Source: Duganella aquatilis (GTDB taxonomy: Bacteria > Pseudomonadota > Gammaproteobacteria > Burkholderiales > Burkholderiaceae_D). From it: DNA of 64,000 bases. Location: assembly GCF_009674565.1 (NCBI RefSeq), contig NZ_WKJL01000004.1:124001-188000 (forward strand), given 5' to 3'. The notes beneath the pieces were generated by a model. The model was not told the DNA's origin. It worked only from the letters and a program-made list of their open reading frames with translations, and did not search any database. This document shows positions 49,153 to 58,680 of the stretch, one piece after another (the first letter of the stretch is position 1; every line of letters begins with the position of its first letter). The translations under genes and the position numbers were made by a program.

Positions 49153-50199
49153 TTACGCCATGCTGGCGTTGTCGATCACGAAGCGGTACTTGACGTCGCC
49201 TTTCAGCATGCGCTCGTAGGCGGCGTTGATCTCGTCCGCGCGGATCAGCTCGATATCGGCGACGATGCCATGCTCGGCGCAGAAGTCCAGCATTTCCTGG
49301 GTTTCGGGAATGCCGCCGATCATCGAGCCGGCCAGCGCGCGGCGCTTCATGATCAGGTTGAACACCTGCGTCGACGGATGCGGCGTGGCCGGCGCGCCGA
49401 CCAGCGTCATGGTGCCGTCGCGCTTCAGCAGCACCAGGAAGGCGTCCAGGTCGTGCGGCGCGGCGACCGTGTTGAGGATGAAGTCGAAGCTCTTGAGGTG
49501 GGCCGCCATTTCATCGGCATTGCGCGACACCACCACTTCATCGGCGCCCAGCGCCTTGGCGTCCGCGCGCTTCGATTCCGAGGTGGTGAACGCCACCACG
49601 TGCGCGCCCATGGCGTGCGCCAGCTTGATGCCCATGTGGCCGAGGCCGCCGATGCCGACCACGCCCACCTTCTTGCCCGGACCAGCCTGCCAGTGGCGCA
49701 GCGGCGAATAAGTGGTGATGCCGGCGCACAGCAGCGGCGCCACCGCCGCCAGATCCTGCTCCGGATGGCGGATGCGCAGCACATAGCGCTCATGCACCAC
49801 GATCTGCTGCGAGTAGCCGCCCAGCGTGTGGCCCGGCGCGTCGGCGGTCGGGCCGTTGTAGGTGCCGATCATGTTGTCGCAATAGTTTTCCAGGCCGTCT
49901 TCGCAATCGGCGCAATGCTGGCAGCTGTCGACCATGCAGCCGACGCCGACCAGGTCGCCGACCTTGTGGCTGTTGACGTGGGCGCCGACCGCCGTCACGC
50001 GGCCGACGATTTCATGGCCTGGGACACAGGGAAACTGCGTGCCGGCCCATTCCGAGCGCGCCGTGTGCAAGTCCGAGTGGCAGACGCCGCAGAACGCGAT
50101 ATCGATTTGCACGTCGTGCGCGCCCGGCGCACGGCGCGTGATGTCCATCGACACCAGGGGTTGATCGCTGGCATGGGCGCCATAGGCTTTAACCGTCAT
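49153..50199 (-). CDS. Zinc-dependent NAD(P)-alcohol dehydrogenase, YahK/cinnamyl-alcohol dehydrogenase type
   Basis: The 348-residue enzyme has catalytic zinc ligands Cys37, His62/Glu63 (PGHEIVGRV) and a Cys cluster CMVDSCQHCADCEDGLENYC for structural zinc, plus the NADP-binding GIGGLGHMGIKLA. The group reduces a broad range of aldehydes. YNGPTADAPGHTLGGYSQQIVV is the YahK/AdhA signature. Transcribed alone. Confidence 0.92.
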   Translation of the reverse strand: MTVKAYGAHASDQPLVSMDITRRAPGAHDVQIDIAFCGVCHSDLHTARSEWAGTQFPCVPGHEIVGRVTAVGAHVNSHKVGDLVGVGCMVDSCQHCADCEDGLENYCDNMIGTYNGPTADAPGHTLGGYSQQIVVHERYVLRIRHPEQDLAAVAPLLCAGITTYSPLRHWQAGPGKKVGVVGIGGLGHMGIKLAHAMGAHVVAFTTSESKRADAKALGADEVVVSRNADEMAAHLKSFDFILNTVAAPHDLDAFLVLLKRDGTMTLVGAPATPHPSTQVFNLIMKRRALAGSMIGGIPETQEMLDFCAEHGIVADIELIRADEINAAYERMLKGDVKYRFVIDNASMA

Positions 50200-50393
50200 G
50201 GGAATTCCTTTCGTTGCTGGAGTCAGGCATCTTAACGGCGAAACCAGGCATCAAACGGACCGGAATTTGCATGGGTTTATGATGCCGGCTCATAGATCCG
50301 CGCCGCGAAATTGTATGTTGCGCCGCGCGCTATCGACGCCGCCGCCGCCGGGTCATAGAATTTGGCCATCTCCCTTCAGTCAGAGGAACCCAG

Positions 50394-50867
50394 ATGAGCA
50401 CCGAAATTCGTCCGCCGCTGCCGCCGTTCACCCGCGAGTCCGCCATCGAGAAAGTCCGACTGGCCGAGGATGGCTGGAATTCGCGCAATCCTGAAAAAGT
50501 CAGCCTGGCCTACACCCAGAACAGCAGCTGGCGCAACCGCGCCGAGTTCGCCACCGGCCGGCCGGAAATCGTGCAATTCCTGGCGCGCAAGTGGGCGCGC
50601 GAGCTGGACTACCGGCTGATCAAGGAACTGTGGGCGTTCGACGGCAACCGCATCGCGGTGCGCTACGCCTACGAATGGCACGACGATTCGGGCAACTGGT
50701 TCCGCTCGTACGGCAACGAGAACTGGGAATTCGACGAGCACGGCCTGATGCAGCGCCGCTTCGCCTGCATTAACGACCTGCCGATCAATGACAGCGAGCG
50801 CAAATTCCACTGGCCGCTGGGCCGCCGCCCGGACGACCATCCCGGCCTGACCGAGCTCGGACTATGA
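50394..50867 (+). CDS. NTF2-like DUF1348 protein
   Basis: The 157-residue protein is the DUF1348 (SnoaL-like) family along its full length: [108 protein letters not shown]. Enzymatic role unknown. AGAGGAA precedes the ATG. It converges on a LysR gene. Confidence 0.9.
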   Translation: MSTEIRPPLPPFTRESAIEKVRLAEDGWNSRNPEKVSLAYTQNSSWRNRAEFATGRPEIVQFLARKWARELDYRLIKELWAFDGNRIAVRYAYEWHDDSGNWFRSYGNENWEFDEHGLMQRRFACINDLPINDSERKFHWPLGRRPDDHPGLTELGL

Positions 50868-50881
50868 AACCGCCGCGCGCA

Positions 50882-51787
50882 TCAGCCGTGATGATTCATG
50901 TAAGGATGCGCGCGCAGCGAACTGGCCAGCAGGTCGATGAAGCTGCGCACCTTGGACGAGCCGAACTTGCCCTGGCGATGCAGGATGTGCACCGGCCACT
51001 GCGCTTCCTCGTAGTCGGACAGGATGATTTGCAGGCGCCCGGCGGCCAGTTCGGCGGCGATCTGGCAGCACAGCAGGCGTGAGATGCCGAGGCCGGCCAG
51101 CACGGCGTCGATGGCGGCATCGTTGCTGCTGACGGTCAGGCACGGCTTCATGCGCACCGTGGTCGGCTCGCAGCCGCCGAACTTCCAGTCCACGCTGGGC
51201 GAGACGCCGGCGGCGGCGACAATCGCATGCTGCCGCAGGTCGCGCGGATGCTGCGGCACGCCGTGCCGGGCCAGGTATTCCGGCGCGGCGCACAGCACGC
51301 GCCGCACCTGGCCGACGTACAGCGCCTTCAGGCTGGAGTCCGGCAGGTGGCCGATCTGCACCGCCACGTCGACGCTCTCGTCCACCAGGTTCAGCGGCCG
51401 GTCCAGGAAGTGCGCCGAGACTTCGACCTCGGGATACTGCTTCAGGAACTCCACCAGGCACGGCAGGATGAACGATTTGCCGTACGACGCCGACGCCGTG
51501 ACCGACAAGTGGCCCTTGGGCGCGGCATTGACGCCGGCCGCCACCTCGTTGGCCTCGGCGATGCTGGCCAGAATGTCGCGGCAATCCTCCATGTAGCGCT
51601 GCCCTGCCTCGGTCAGCCGGACATGGCGCGTGGTGCGCAGCACCAGCCGCACGCCCAGCTGTTCCTCCAGCCCGCATATGGCGCGCGACACCGCCGCCGG
51701 CGACAGGTCGAGCCGGCGCGAGGCGCCGACAAAACTTTCCTGTTCGCCCACGGCGACGAACACACGCATGAGATGTATCTGATCCAT
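50882..51787 (-). CDS. LysR-family transcriptional regulator
   Basis: The 301-residue protein has the LysR helix-turn-helix (MDQIHLMRVFVAVGEQESFVGASRRLDLSPAAVSRAICGLEEQLGVRLVLRTTRHVRLTEAG) and effector domain (GHLSVTASASYGKSFILPCLVEFLKQYPEVEVSAHFLDRPLNLVDE). LysR genes are often near their target; here the DUF1348 gene and the alcohol dehydrogenase are candidates. No assignment possible. Confidence 0.9.
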   Translation of the reverse strand: MDQIHLMRVFVAVGEQESFVGASRRLDLSPAAVSRAICGLEEQLGVRLVLRTTRHVRLTEAGQRYMEDCRDILASIAEANEVAAGVNAAPKGHLSVTASASYGKSFILPCLVEFLKQYPEVEVSAHFLDRPLNLVDESVDVAVQIGHLPDSSLKALYVGQVRRVLCAAPEYLARHGVPQHPRDLRQHAIVAAAGVSPSVDWKFGGCEPTTVRMKPCLTVSSNDAAIDAVLAGLGISRLLCCQIAAELAAGRLQIILSDYEEAQWPVHILHRQGKFGSSKVRSFIDLLASSLRAHPYMNHHG

Positions 51788-51910
51788 ACCAGGCTTCCAC
51801 AGTTGTCGCGGTCATGCCTGCCAGCTTGCCCGATTTTTTCGTCGCTGTGCCGGCGCGGCGCAAAAATGACGCCGCAGATTCCCCCCGAACAGGGGGCGTC
51901 GGATGCCAGC

Positions 51911-52546
51911 TCAGATGCTGAGGATGCCGCGCTCCAGCCCGATCATCACCGCGTGGGCGCGGTCGCGCGCCTGCAGCTTGAGCAGGATGCTGCTGACATG
52001 GCCCTTCACCGTTTCGCTGGAGATGCGCAGCGCCTCGGCGATCATCGGATTGGAGTTGCCGCGCGCGACCAGCTTGAGCACCTCGATCTCGCGGCCGGTG
52101 ATGGCGCTGCCGTTGCGGCTGTCGACCAGTGCATGCGCCAGCGATGGCGGTATCACCCGCTCGCCGGCGTGCACCCGGCGCACCGTGTCTACCAGGTGCT
52201 TGCGCACCGTGTTCTTGAACACGTAGCCGACCGCGCCGGCCTTGATCGCGCGCGCCGCGTGGACATCGCCTTCCAGCGTGGTCAGCACGACGATGCGGGC
52301 GGCCGGAAATTCGGCGCGGATGGCGGCAATCGCGTCGACGCCGTTCATGTCGGGCATTTGCAGGTCCATCAGCGTGACGGCCGGGCGCAGCTCGCGGTAC
52401 ATGGCGATCGCCTCGGCGCCGCTGGCGGCCTGGCCGACCGGATACAGATCCGGCTCGACGGCGATGACGCTGGCGATGCCCTGCCGGAACAGCGGGTGAT
52501 CGTCCACCGTCAGCAAAGTGATGGGCAGCGGCTGGAAAATATGCAT
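51911..52546 (-). CDS. NarL/LuxR-type response regulator
   Basis: The 211-residue protein has a receiver domain (Asp15/Asp16, phospho-Asp61 in LMDLQMPDMNG, Lys in YVFKN) and a LuxR helix-turn-helix (AITGREIEVLKLVARGNSNPMIAEALRISSETVKGHVSSILLKL). It is 29 bases downstream of the beta-propeller kinase gene, which is its expected partner. Confidence 0.93.
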   Translation of the reverse strand: MHIFQPLPITLLTVDDHPLFRQGIASVIAVEPDLYPVGQAASGAEAIAMYRELRPAVTLMDLQMPDMNGVDAIAAIRAEFPAARIVVLTTLEGDVHAARAIKAGAVGYVFKNTVRKHLVDTVRRVHAGERVIPPSLAHALVDSRNGSAITGREIEVLKLVARGNSNPMIAEALRISSETVKGHVSSILLKLQARDRAHAVMIGLERGILSI

Positions 52547-52575
52547 GATGAGATTATTTTGCCATAGACGCCGGG

Positions 52576-55554
52576 CTACCGGTAGACCAAGGCTGCGCGC
52601 AGCGTCACCACCACGGCGGTGCCGGCGCCGGGCGTGCTGTGTATCGCCAGCGTGGCGCCGATGCGGGCGGCGCGCTCGCGCATGCCGGTCAGGCCCCAGT
52701 GGCGCTCGCGCCGTCCGGTCTGGCGCACCACCTCGTCCAGCCCTTTGCCATGGTCTTGCACCGCCAGCGTGAAGACGGTGGCGCCGTAGGTCATCTGCAC
52801 CGCCACGTCGGCGCTGCCGGAATGCAGCAGCGCGTTGGCGATCGCCTCCCTGGCGATGGCGAACAGCTCATCCTGGGCCTCGGCCTGCAGGAGGCGCCGC
52901 GTGCCCTCCTCGCGCAGCGAGAACGCCATGCGCTGCTGGGCGGCGGCCGCGGCCCCGGCCTCCTGCAGCACCGCCGCCAGCTCGCCACGGCAGGAATGGT
53001 TGACGCGCAGGTCCATCAGCTGCTCGCGGCCTTCTTCGATCACGGCGTCGGCGGCGTCGAGGGCGGCGTCGATCTGCTGCTGCGCCGTATCGTTCTTCGC
53101 CAGCACCGCCTTGATGCTGTGGAAGCGCAGGCTCAGGCCGTGCACGCTTTGCAGGAAGGTGTCGTGCAGCGTGCGGGCGATGCGTTCGCGCTCGTCCAGC
53201 CGGGTGCGCATGCGTTCGATCACGCGCGCCGTCATCAGCGACAGGCGCCACAGGTACAGCCGGTACAGGGCGCCGGCCAGCAGCGCCGCGCAAGCCAGCT
53301 TGAACCAGCCGGTCTGGTAGAACGCCGGCGCGATCTGGAAGCTGACGCTGGCCGGCGCCGCGCTCCACAGGCCGTCCTCGTTGGCGGCCATCACCTCGAA
53401 GCGGTAGTCGCCGGGGCCGAGGTTGGTGTAGAACGCCTGGCGCAAGGCGCCGGCGTCGCGCCACGCATGGTCCTGCCCGATCAGCCGGATGCGGAAGCGC
53501 GCCCGCTCCGGCACCGACAGCACGGCGGCGGTGAAGTCGATGCGCAGGTTATGGGTGTGGCGCGGCAGTTCGAGGCCGTCGGCGACGGCATAGCGCCGGC
53601 TGTCGGTGTTGAGCCAGGTGATCTGCGGCGTCGGCGCCACCGGGTTGCGGGCGATGCGGCGCGGATCGATCAGGCCGACGCTGCTGGAGGTGGCGTACCA
53701 CAGGCGGCCGTCGTCCGCCTCGATCAGCGTGTTGAGCGGAATCACCTGGGCCGGCACGCCCTGGTGGCCGTCCAGGTAACCGAAACGCTCGGCGGCAACC
53801 CGCTCGCGGCCATCGCCAAGCGCGGCGGCCAGGTCGGCCGCGCCGATGCGGATCAGGCCATCCAGGCCATGCAGCCACAGTTCGCCCTGCGCCGTCTCGA
53901 CGATGCCGGAGACGCCGGCAAACGGCTGGCCGGTGCTGTCGTTGAGCATGACGAAGCGGCCGTCGCGGAAGCGCGCCACGCCCTGGTCGCCGCCGATCCA
54001 CAGCACGCCACGGCGGCTGAACATGGTCAGCACATTGCCGACCGCCACGCCGTCGGCGGCGCCGAAGCGGCGAATCCGGCCGTGATCCAGCACCGCCAGC
54101 GTGTTGTCGGTGTAGCCGAACCAGGTCCGGCCCTGGGCGTCGGTGTGCAGCGAGACGGCGGTACGCTCGGCCAGCTCGGGGTGGCCGCCGCCGGCCTGCC
54201 AGGCGCCGTCCTTGAAGGTGTGCACGCCGCGCCGCATGATGGAGACCCACAGCCGGCCATCGTCCCCCATCGCCACAGCTTGCACCGGCTGCTCGATCAG
54301 GCCCGGCGGCATCGGCCAGCGCTGCACCTGGCCGTGGCGCCGGTTCCAGACCCAGTGCACATTGCCAAACCACAGCGTGCCGTCGGCGGCCAGGGTGGCG
54401 GCGGTGGCGGACGGCATGTCGCTGGCGGTGCGCTGGCCGTCGGCGGCAATGGCGAAGGTCGGCGGAGAAAACGGACTCAACGACGAGTGGCTGCTGATCC
54501 AGACTTCGCCGTCGGCGCCGGCCACGATGCTGAAATCGGTGCTGCCGGTCGGCATGTCCTGCACCGACAGGCGGGTTTCGCGCATCCGGTCCACGCCGTT
54601 TTCCGTCATGAACCAGAGATTGCCTTCACGGTCGTCAAACGGCGGCCGATAGACACGCACGGCGCTGAAACCGGCCGGCGCCAGCAACTGCTTTTTCAGC
54701 TGAAAATCCGGCGTGTACAGCCGCAAGCCGTCGCCGGGGCCGATCCACCAGGCGTTGCGGCGGTCGCGGTTGATGCTGTAGGGCGCGACGCCGACATCGG
54801 GCAGGCGCAGCGGCGCCGAGGTTTCCGAAACGGGATCGAACAGCCGCGGCGTATAGCCGAATCGCATCACGATCACCTGACCGTCGGCGGTCAGCTGGCT
54901 GCGCTGCATGCTGCCGAAGCCGTCCACCTTGCGGAAGCGGTGCGTGCCGGGCACGCTGCGGTACAGCCCGGAGAGGTGGGTTACCAGCAGGCTGCCATCG
55001 TTCAGGACGGTCAGCGTCGGCTGCTCGCCGGCCGGCAGGCCGTCCTCCGGCGCCACCCGCCGCCAGCGCGCGCCGTCCAGCCAGTAGATGCCGGCCGGGC
55101 TGGAGAACCACTGCGTGCCGTCGGCGGTTTTGCCGAACTGGATAACGGCGCTGGGCGGCACGCCGTCCGCTTCGCGATAGTGCCGCGCCGTGCCGTGCTC
55201 GAACACGGTGATGCCGCCGTGCGCATAGCCCAGCCACAGCGCGTCGCCGAATAGCGCCAGGGAATAGACGTTGGGCGACAGCAACTTGTTATCGCCGATA
55301 CCGTCGACGCGCTCGAAGCGCACGCCATCAAAACGGAACAGGCCGTCAGAGGCGCCAAACCACAGCATGCCGGTACGGTCCTGCACCATGGCGCTGGCGT
55401 TGGCCGGCGCCCCCTCGCGCTTGGTCCAGGCCGTATGCGACAGGCTGGACTGCCAGAACGGCAGCGGACCGGCGGCGGCATGCACGCCAGCCGCCGCGCA
55501 CAACGCAGCCATCAGGGCGATCGGCAGTCTGCTCCGGCGGAAACCCATACACAC
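52576..55554 (-). CDS. Two-component-propeller sensor histidine kinase
   Basis: The 992-residue kinase has a signal peptide (about 27 residues), a periplasmic beta-propeller made of repeats such as DRTGMLWFGASDGLFRFDG and EGNLWFMTENGVDRM (to about residue 640), a Y_Y_Y domain (FRIRLIGQDHAWRDAGALRQAFYTNLGPGDYRFEVMAANEDGLWS), one membrane helix, HisKA_3 with His797 (RTLHDTFLQSVHGL) and a HATPase. HTCS-like propellers often sense oligosaccharides; here the ligand is unknown. Start is ATG 55554 or 55548. Confidence 0.9.
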   Translation of the reverse strand: MCMGFRRSRLPIALMAALCAAAGVHAAAGPLPFWQSSLSHTAWTKREGAPANASAMVQDRTGMLWFGASDGLFRFDGVRFERVDGIGDNKLLSPNVYSLALFGDALWLGYAHGGITVFEHGTARHYREADGVPPSAVIQFGKTADGTQWFSSPAGIYWLDGARWRRVAPEDGLPAGEQPTLTVLNDGSLLVTHLSGLYRSVPGTHRFRKVDGFGSMQRSQLTADGQVIVMRFGYTPRLFDPVSETSAPLRLPDVGVAPYSINRDRRNAWWIGPGDGLRLYTPDFQLKKQLLAPAGFSAVRVYRPPFDDREGNLWFMTENGVDRMRETRLSVQDMPTGSTDFSIVAGADGEVWISSHSSLSPFSPPTFAIAADGQRTASDMPSATAATLAADGTLWFGNVHWVWNRRHGQVQRWPMPPGLIEQPVQAVAMGDDGRLWVSIMRRGVHTFKDGAWQAGGGHPELAERTAVSLHTDAQGRTWFGYTDNTLAVLDHGRIRRFGAADGVAVGNVLTMFSRRGVLWIGGDQGVARFRDGRFVMLNDSTGQPFAGVSGIVETAQGELWLHGLDGLIRIGAADLAAALGDGRERVAAERFGYLDGHQGVPAQVIPLNTLIEADDGRLWYATSSSVGLIDPRRIARNPVAPTPQITWLNTDSRRYAVADGLELPRHTHNLRIDFTAAVLSVPERARFRIRLIGQDHAWRDAGALRQAFYTNLGPGDYRFEVMAANEDGLWSAAPASVSFQIAPAFYQTGWFKLACAALLAGALYRLYLWRLSLMTARVIERMRTRLDERERIARTLHDTFLQSVHGLSLRFHSIKAVLAKNDTAQQQIDAALDAADAVIEEGREQLMDLRVNHSCRGELAAVLQEAGAAAAAQQRMAFSLREEGTRRLLQAEAQDELFAIAREAIANALLHSGSADVAVQMTYGATVFTLAVQDHGKGLDEVVRQTGRRERHWGLTGMRERAARIGATLAIHSTPGAGTAVVVTLRAALVYR

Positions 55555-55620
55555 GCAATACAGTGACTAAAACACAATAGCTTACAGCAAGCCGCTGCCA
55601 TTAACCAAAATTGACGAAGT

Positions 55621-55705
55621 TTTACTACCTTGGGTCGATATTTTTTTGCAATCATCTTGTAAGAACGCAACGTAATTTACTACCTACGTGCAACGCTCCC
55701 ACGTA
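55621..55705. repeat. Direct repeat and dyad upstream of the aldo/keto reductase gene
   Basis: TTTACTACCT occurs at 55621-55630 and again at 55676-55685. The second copy runs into the dyad TACGTG-N9-CACGTA (55685-55705), 46 bases before the start codon. A possible promoter (TTGACG at 55611, TCGATA 18 bases on) lies across the first copy. These may be sites for the adjacent NarL-type regulator or for another activator. Confidence 0.45.
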
Positions 55706-55750
55706 CGAGAACTGCAAGTCAGAGAGCGCCGACGATATCAAGGAGTCATC

Positions 55751-56767
55751 ATGAGTCTGAAAGACCAATTGCCCAAAATTCCGATCGGTTTTGGCGCGGC
55801 GCCGCTTGGCAATATGTTCCGCAACATTCCGGAGAAGGAAGCCGAAGCGACGGTGGACGCGGCATGGCAACAGGGCACCCGCTATTTCGACACGGCGCCG
55901 TTCTACGGCGCCGGACTGTCCGAATTGCGGCTGGGCGCATTCCTGGAAAAGTATCCGCGCAAGGACTATGTCCTGAGCACCAAGGTGGGCCGCCTGATTC
56001 TCGACGAGACGGAAGACCCGGCCGCCCGCAACCTCGGCGAAAAAGGCGGCCTGTTTGAATTTGGCCGGCCCAACAAGATCGTCAACGACTACAGCGCCGA
56101 CGCCACCATGCGCTCCGTCGAAGACAGCTTGAAGCGCCTGCGCACGGACAAGCTGGACATCGTCTGGGTCCACGATATTGCCCAGGATTTCTATGGCGAT
56201 GAATGGCTGATCCATTTCGAATCGGCGCGCACGGGCGCGTTCCGGGTGCTGACGCGCCTGCGCGAGCAAGGCGTCATCAAGGCCTGGGGCCTGGGCGTGA
56301 ACCGCGTAGAACCCTGCGAGCTGACGCTGGACCTGGACGAGCCCAAACCGGACGGTTTCCTGCTGGCCGGCCGCTACAGCCTGCTGGACCACGACCGCGC
56401 GCTGCAACGGCTGATGCCGGCGGCGGTCAAACAGAACGTCGGCATCGTGGTCGGCGGCCCGTACAGTTCCGGCGTGCTGGCCGGCGGCACCCATTTCGAA
56501 TACCAGCCAGCCTCGAAAGAGATCCTGGCGAAAGTGGAGCGCATCCGCGCGGTGGCGACGCACCACCGCGTGTCGATCAAGGCCGCGGCGCTGCAATTTT
56601 CGCTGGCCAATCCAGCGGTGGTGTCGGTCATCCCCGGCGCCAGCCGTCCCGAGCGGCTGGCCGAAGACCATGCGGCCCTGCTGGAGGAAATCCCGGCCGC
56701 GTTCTGGCTGGAACTGCGCGAAAAACAACTGGTGTCGCCGCTGGCGCCGCTTCCGATTGACCGTTAA
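55751..56767 (+). CDS. Aldo/keto reductase
   Basis: The 338-residue TIM-barrel enzyme has Asp/Tyr of RYFDTAPFYGAG, Lys of STKVGR and His of VWVHDI, the AKR catalytic tetrad. The sequence (IGFGAAPLGNMF; AAWQQGTRYFDTAPFYGAGLSELRLG) is of the D-threo-aldose/L-fucose dehydrogenase group. Start ATG follows AAGGAG by six bases. The SRPBCC gene follows 14 bases on, probably in the same operon. Confidence 0.9.
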   Translation: MSLKDQLPKIPIGFGAAPLGNMFRNIPEKEAEATVDAAWQQGTRYFDTAPFYGAGLSELRLGAFLEKYPRKDYVLSTKVGRLILDETEDPAARNLGEKGGLFEFGRPNKIVNDYSADATMRSVEDSLKRLRTDKLDIVWVHDIAQDFYGDEWLIHFESARTGAFRVLTRLREQGVIKAWGLGVNRVEPCELTLDLDEPKPDGFLLAGRYSLLDHDRALQRLMPAAVKQNVGIVVGGPYSSGVLAGGTHFEYQPASKEILAKVERIRAVATHHRVSIKAAALQFSLANPAVVSVIPGASRPERLAEDHAALLEEIPAAFWLELREKQLVSPLAPLPIDR

Positions 56768-56781
56768 CCAAGGGGCATATC

Positions 56782-57204
56782 ATGGCAAAGGCATCCACAA
56801 GCATCAACATTCCCGCACCGGCGGACCAGGTCTGGCAATTGATCGGCGGCTTCGACTCATTGCCCGACTGGCTGCCCTACATCCCCAAAAGCGTACTCAG
56901 CGAGGGAGGCCGGGTGCGCGAGCTGGCCAACCCCAATGGCGACGCCATCGTCGAGCGGCTGATGGCCTTCGACCATGCCGCGCGCAGCTACAGCTATGCG
57001 ATTCTGCGGGCGCCCTTCCCGGTCAAGGACTACCTGTCGACCCTGCGCGTGCAGGAAGACGGTCCCAAGGCGGCGAAGGTCGAATGGTTCGGCAGCTTCA
57101 CCCCGGTCGGCGTCAGCGATCAGGAAGCCACCCGCCTGTTCCAGGGCATCTATGAAGACGGGCTGAAGGCGCTGGCCGACGGCTTCAAGGCGAAAGCCGG
57201 CTGA
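56782..57204 (+). CDS. SRPBCC-family (START/Bet v 1-like) protein
   Basis: The 140-residue protein has the polyketide-cyclase/MxaD-like SRPBCC fold (STSINIPAPADQVWQLIGGFDSLPDWLPYIPKSVLSEGGRVRELANPNGDAIVERLMAFD; FPVKDYLSTLRVQED). Such proteins hold a hydrophobic ligand; role unknown. Cotranscribed with the aldo/keto reductase. Confidence 0.87.
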   Translation: MAKASTSINIPAPADQVWQLIGGFDSLPDWLPYIPKSVLSEGGRVRELANPNGDAIVERLMAFDHAARSYSYAILRAPFPVKDYLSTLRVQEDGPKAAKVEWFGSFTPVGVSDQEATRLFQGIYEDGLKALADGFKAKAG

Positions 57205-57264
57205 CCGCGCCGTTGCCTTGCGGGCCACAACGATGCGGCCCGCCAAGCTGCCGTGGGCATTCCA

Positions 57265-57305
57265 CGCTGGACGCTAACCGACTTGCAGCATATAATTTTC
57301 CAGCG
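57265..57305 (+). promoter_or_regulatory. Promoter of the MFS-regulator operon, flanked by a seven-base inverted repeat
   Basis: A consensus -10 TATAAT (57291-57296) lies 17 bases after a -35-like TGGACG (57268-57273). CGCTGGA (57265-57271) and TCCAGCG (57299-57305) are exact complements that bracket the promoter from -35 to about +1, a layout suited to a repressor dimer or loop. Confidence 0.65.
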
Positions 57306-57346
57306 TTCCGGGAGCTGTTGGACGCCATCCAAGCGGAGACTGATCC

Positions 57347-58663
57347 ATGTCGCAGCTCACCGATTTGCGCGGTCTGCACGGCCACGCCCTTACTGGCATC
57401 CCTGCCGCCGCCGCGCCGGATACGCGCCTGATCGGCGCCACCGTGCTCGGCAATTTTCTCGAATGGTACGACTGGTGCCTGTACGGCTTCCTGATCGCCT
57501 ACATCCGCCTGAATTTCTTTCCCACCTACTCCGACAGCACGGCCCTGATCCTGGCGTTCGCCACCTTCGGCGCCGGCTTTCTGATGCGTCCGGCCGGTGC
57601 GGTGGTGATCGGCTACATCGGCGAAAAGCACGGCCGCAAGACGGCCCTGACCATCACCCTGCTGGTGATGGCGGCCGGCACGCTGCTGATCGCCTTCATT
57701 CCCAGCCATCGGGTGATCGGCGCCTGGGCCCCGGCCTTGCTGCTGGCGTGCCGGCTGCTGCAGGGATTTTCCACCGGCGGCGAACTCGGTGGGTCGCTAT
57801 CCTACCTGACGGAATCCGCCCCGAACTTGCGCAGAGGCGTGGTGGTAAGCCTGCAACAGGCGTCCACCCATTGCGGCACCTTGCTGGGTTGCGGCACCGC
57901 CACGCTGCTGAACGCCGCGCTGGGCGCCGAGCAGATGGCCGCCTGGGGCTGGCGCCTGCCGTTTCTGCTCGGCGGCGCTTTGCTGCTGCCCATCGCCTGG
58001 CTGCTGCGCAGGGCCAGTCCGGCGCCGGCAACTCTCCCGGCCGCGCTTCCTGCCGTGCCGGCCAGCGCCGGGCTGGCCAGGTCGGCCCCGCTGGTGATCA
58101 AGGCTATCGGCCTGATCGTGGCGCCGGTGGTGTGCCAGTATCTTTTCTTCACCTACATGACCACCTACGCCGTGCAGTACGGCGGCTTTTCCCAGACCGA
58201 GGCCCTGACCTCGAATACGCTGGCGCTGGCCGTCATGACGCTCGCCACCCCGCTGATGGGCGCCCTCTCCGACCGCTACGGACGGCGGCCGCTGCTGATC
58301 TACGCCAGCCTGATACTGATGTTTGCGGCGGCGCCGGCGTTCTCCCTGGTCAGTTCGGCGCCCGGCCTCCCGGCCATGCTCGGCCTCCAGGGCGGCCTGG
58401 CGCTGGTGGTGTCGATGCTGCATGGCTCCAGCCCGGTGGCGGTCACCGAGCTGTTTCCCACGCAAGGCAGGGTGCTGCTGGTGTCGGTGGCCTATGGGCT
58501 GGCCGTGGCGCTGGCGGGCGGCTTCGCGCCGCTGATTGCGATCTGGCTGATCGAACATACCGGACATGCGTCCGCCCCCGCCTTGTACATTGCATCGGCA
58601 TGCATGCTCACCGGCTGGATCGCGTACCGCGCCGAGGAAACCGCCTACCGGAAACTGGCTTAG
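57347..58663 (+). CDS. MFS transporter, metabolite:H+ symporter (MHS) group
   Basis: The 438-residue carrier has twelve helices and MHS motifs: GNFLEWYDWCLYGFLIAYI, LMRPAGAVVIGYIGEKHGRKTALTITLLVMA and GFSTGGELGGSLSYLTE. Relatives import citrate, proline, betaine, shikimate or 2-oxoglutarate with protons. AAGCGGAGA precedes the ATG. The gene for a winged-helix ATPase regulator starts 17 bases after its stop. Confidence 0.9.
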   Translation: MSQLTDLRGLHGHALTGIPAAAAPDTRLIGATVLGNFLEWYDWCLYGFLIAYIRLNFFPTYSDSTALILAFATFGAGFLMRPAGAVVIGYIGEKHGRKTALTITLLVMAAGTLLIAFIPSHRVIGAWAPALLLACRLLQGFSTGGELGGSLSYLTESAPNLRRGVVVSLQQASTHCGTLLGCGTATLLNAALGAEQMAAWGWRLPFLLGGALLLPIAWLLRRASPAPATLPAALPAVPASAGLARSAPLVIKAIGLIVAPVVCQYLFFTYMTTYAVQYGGFSQTEALTSNTLALAVMTLATPLMGALSDRYGRRPLLIYASLILMFAAAPAFSLVSSAPGLPAMLGLQGGLALVVSMLHGSSPVAVTELFPTQGRVLLVSVAYGLAVALAGGFAPLIAIWLIEHTGHASAPALYIASACMLTGWIAYRAEETAYRKLA

Positions 58664-58680
58664 CACACAACGGGAACACA

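Noticed and set aside
57220-57243. GCGGGCC/GGCCCGC stem after the SRPBCC gene as an intrinsic terminator
   Set aside because: Ten-base loop and no T-run; such GC stems are frequent in this genome.
57253-58680. Extension of the winged-helix ATPase frame upstream through the MFS gene, giving a 1432-residue protein
   Set aside because: The extension is out-of-frame shadow of the transporter; the DNA-binding domain begins right after the ATG at 58681.
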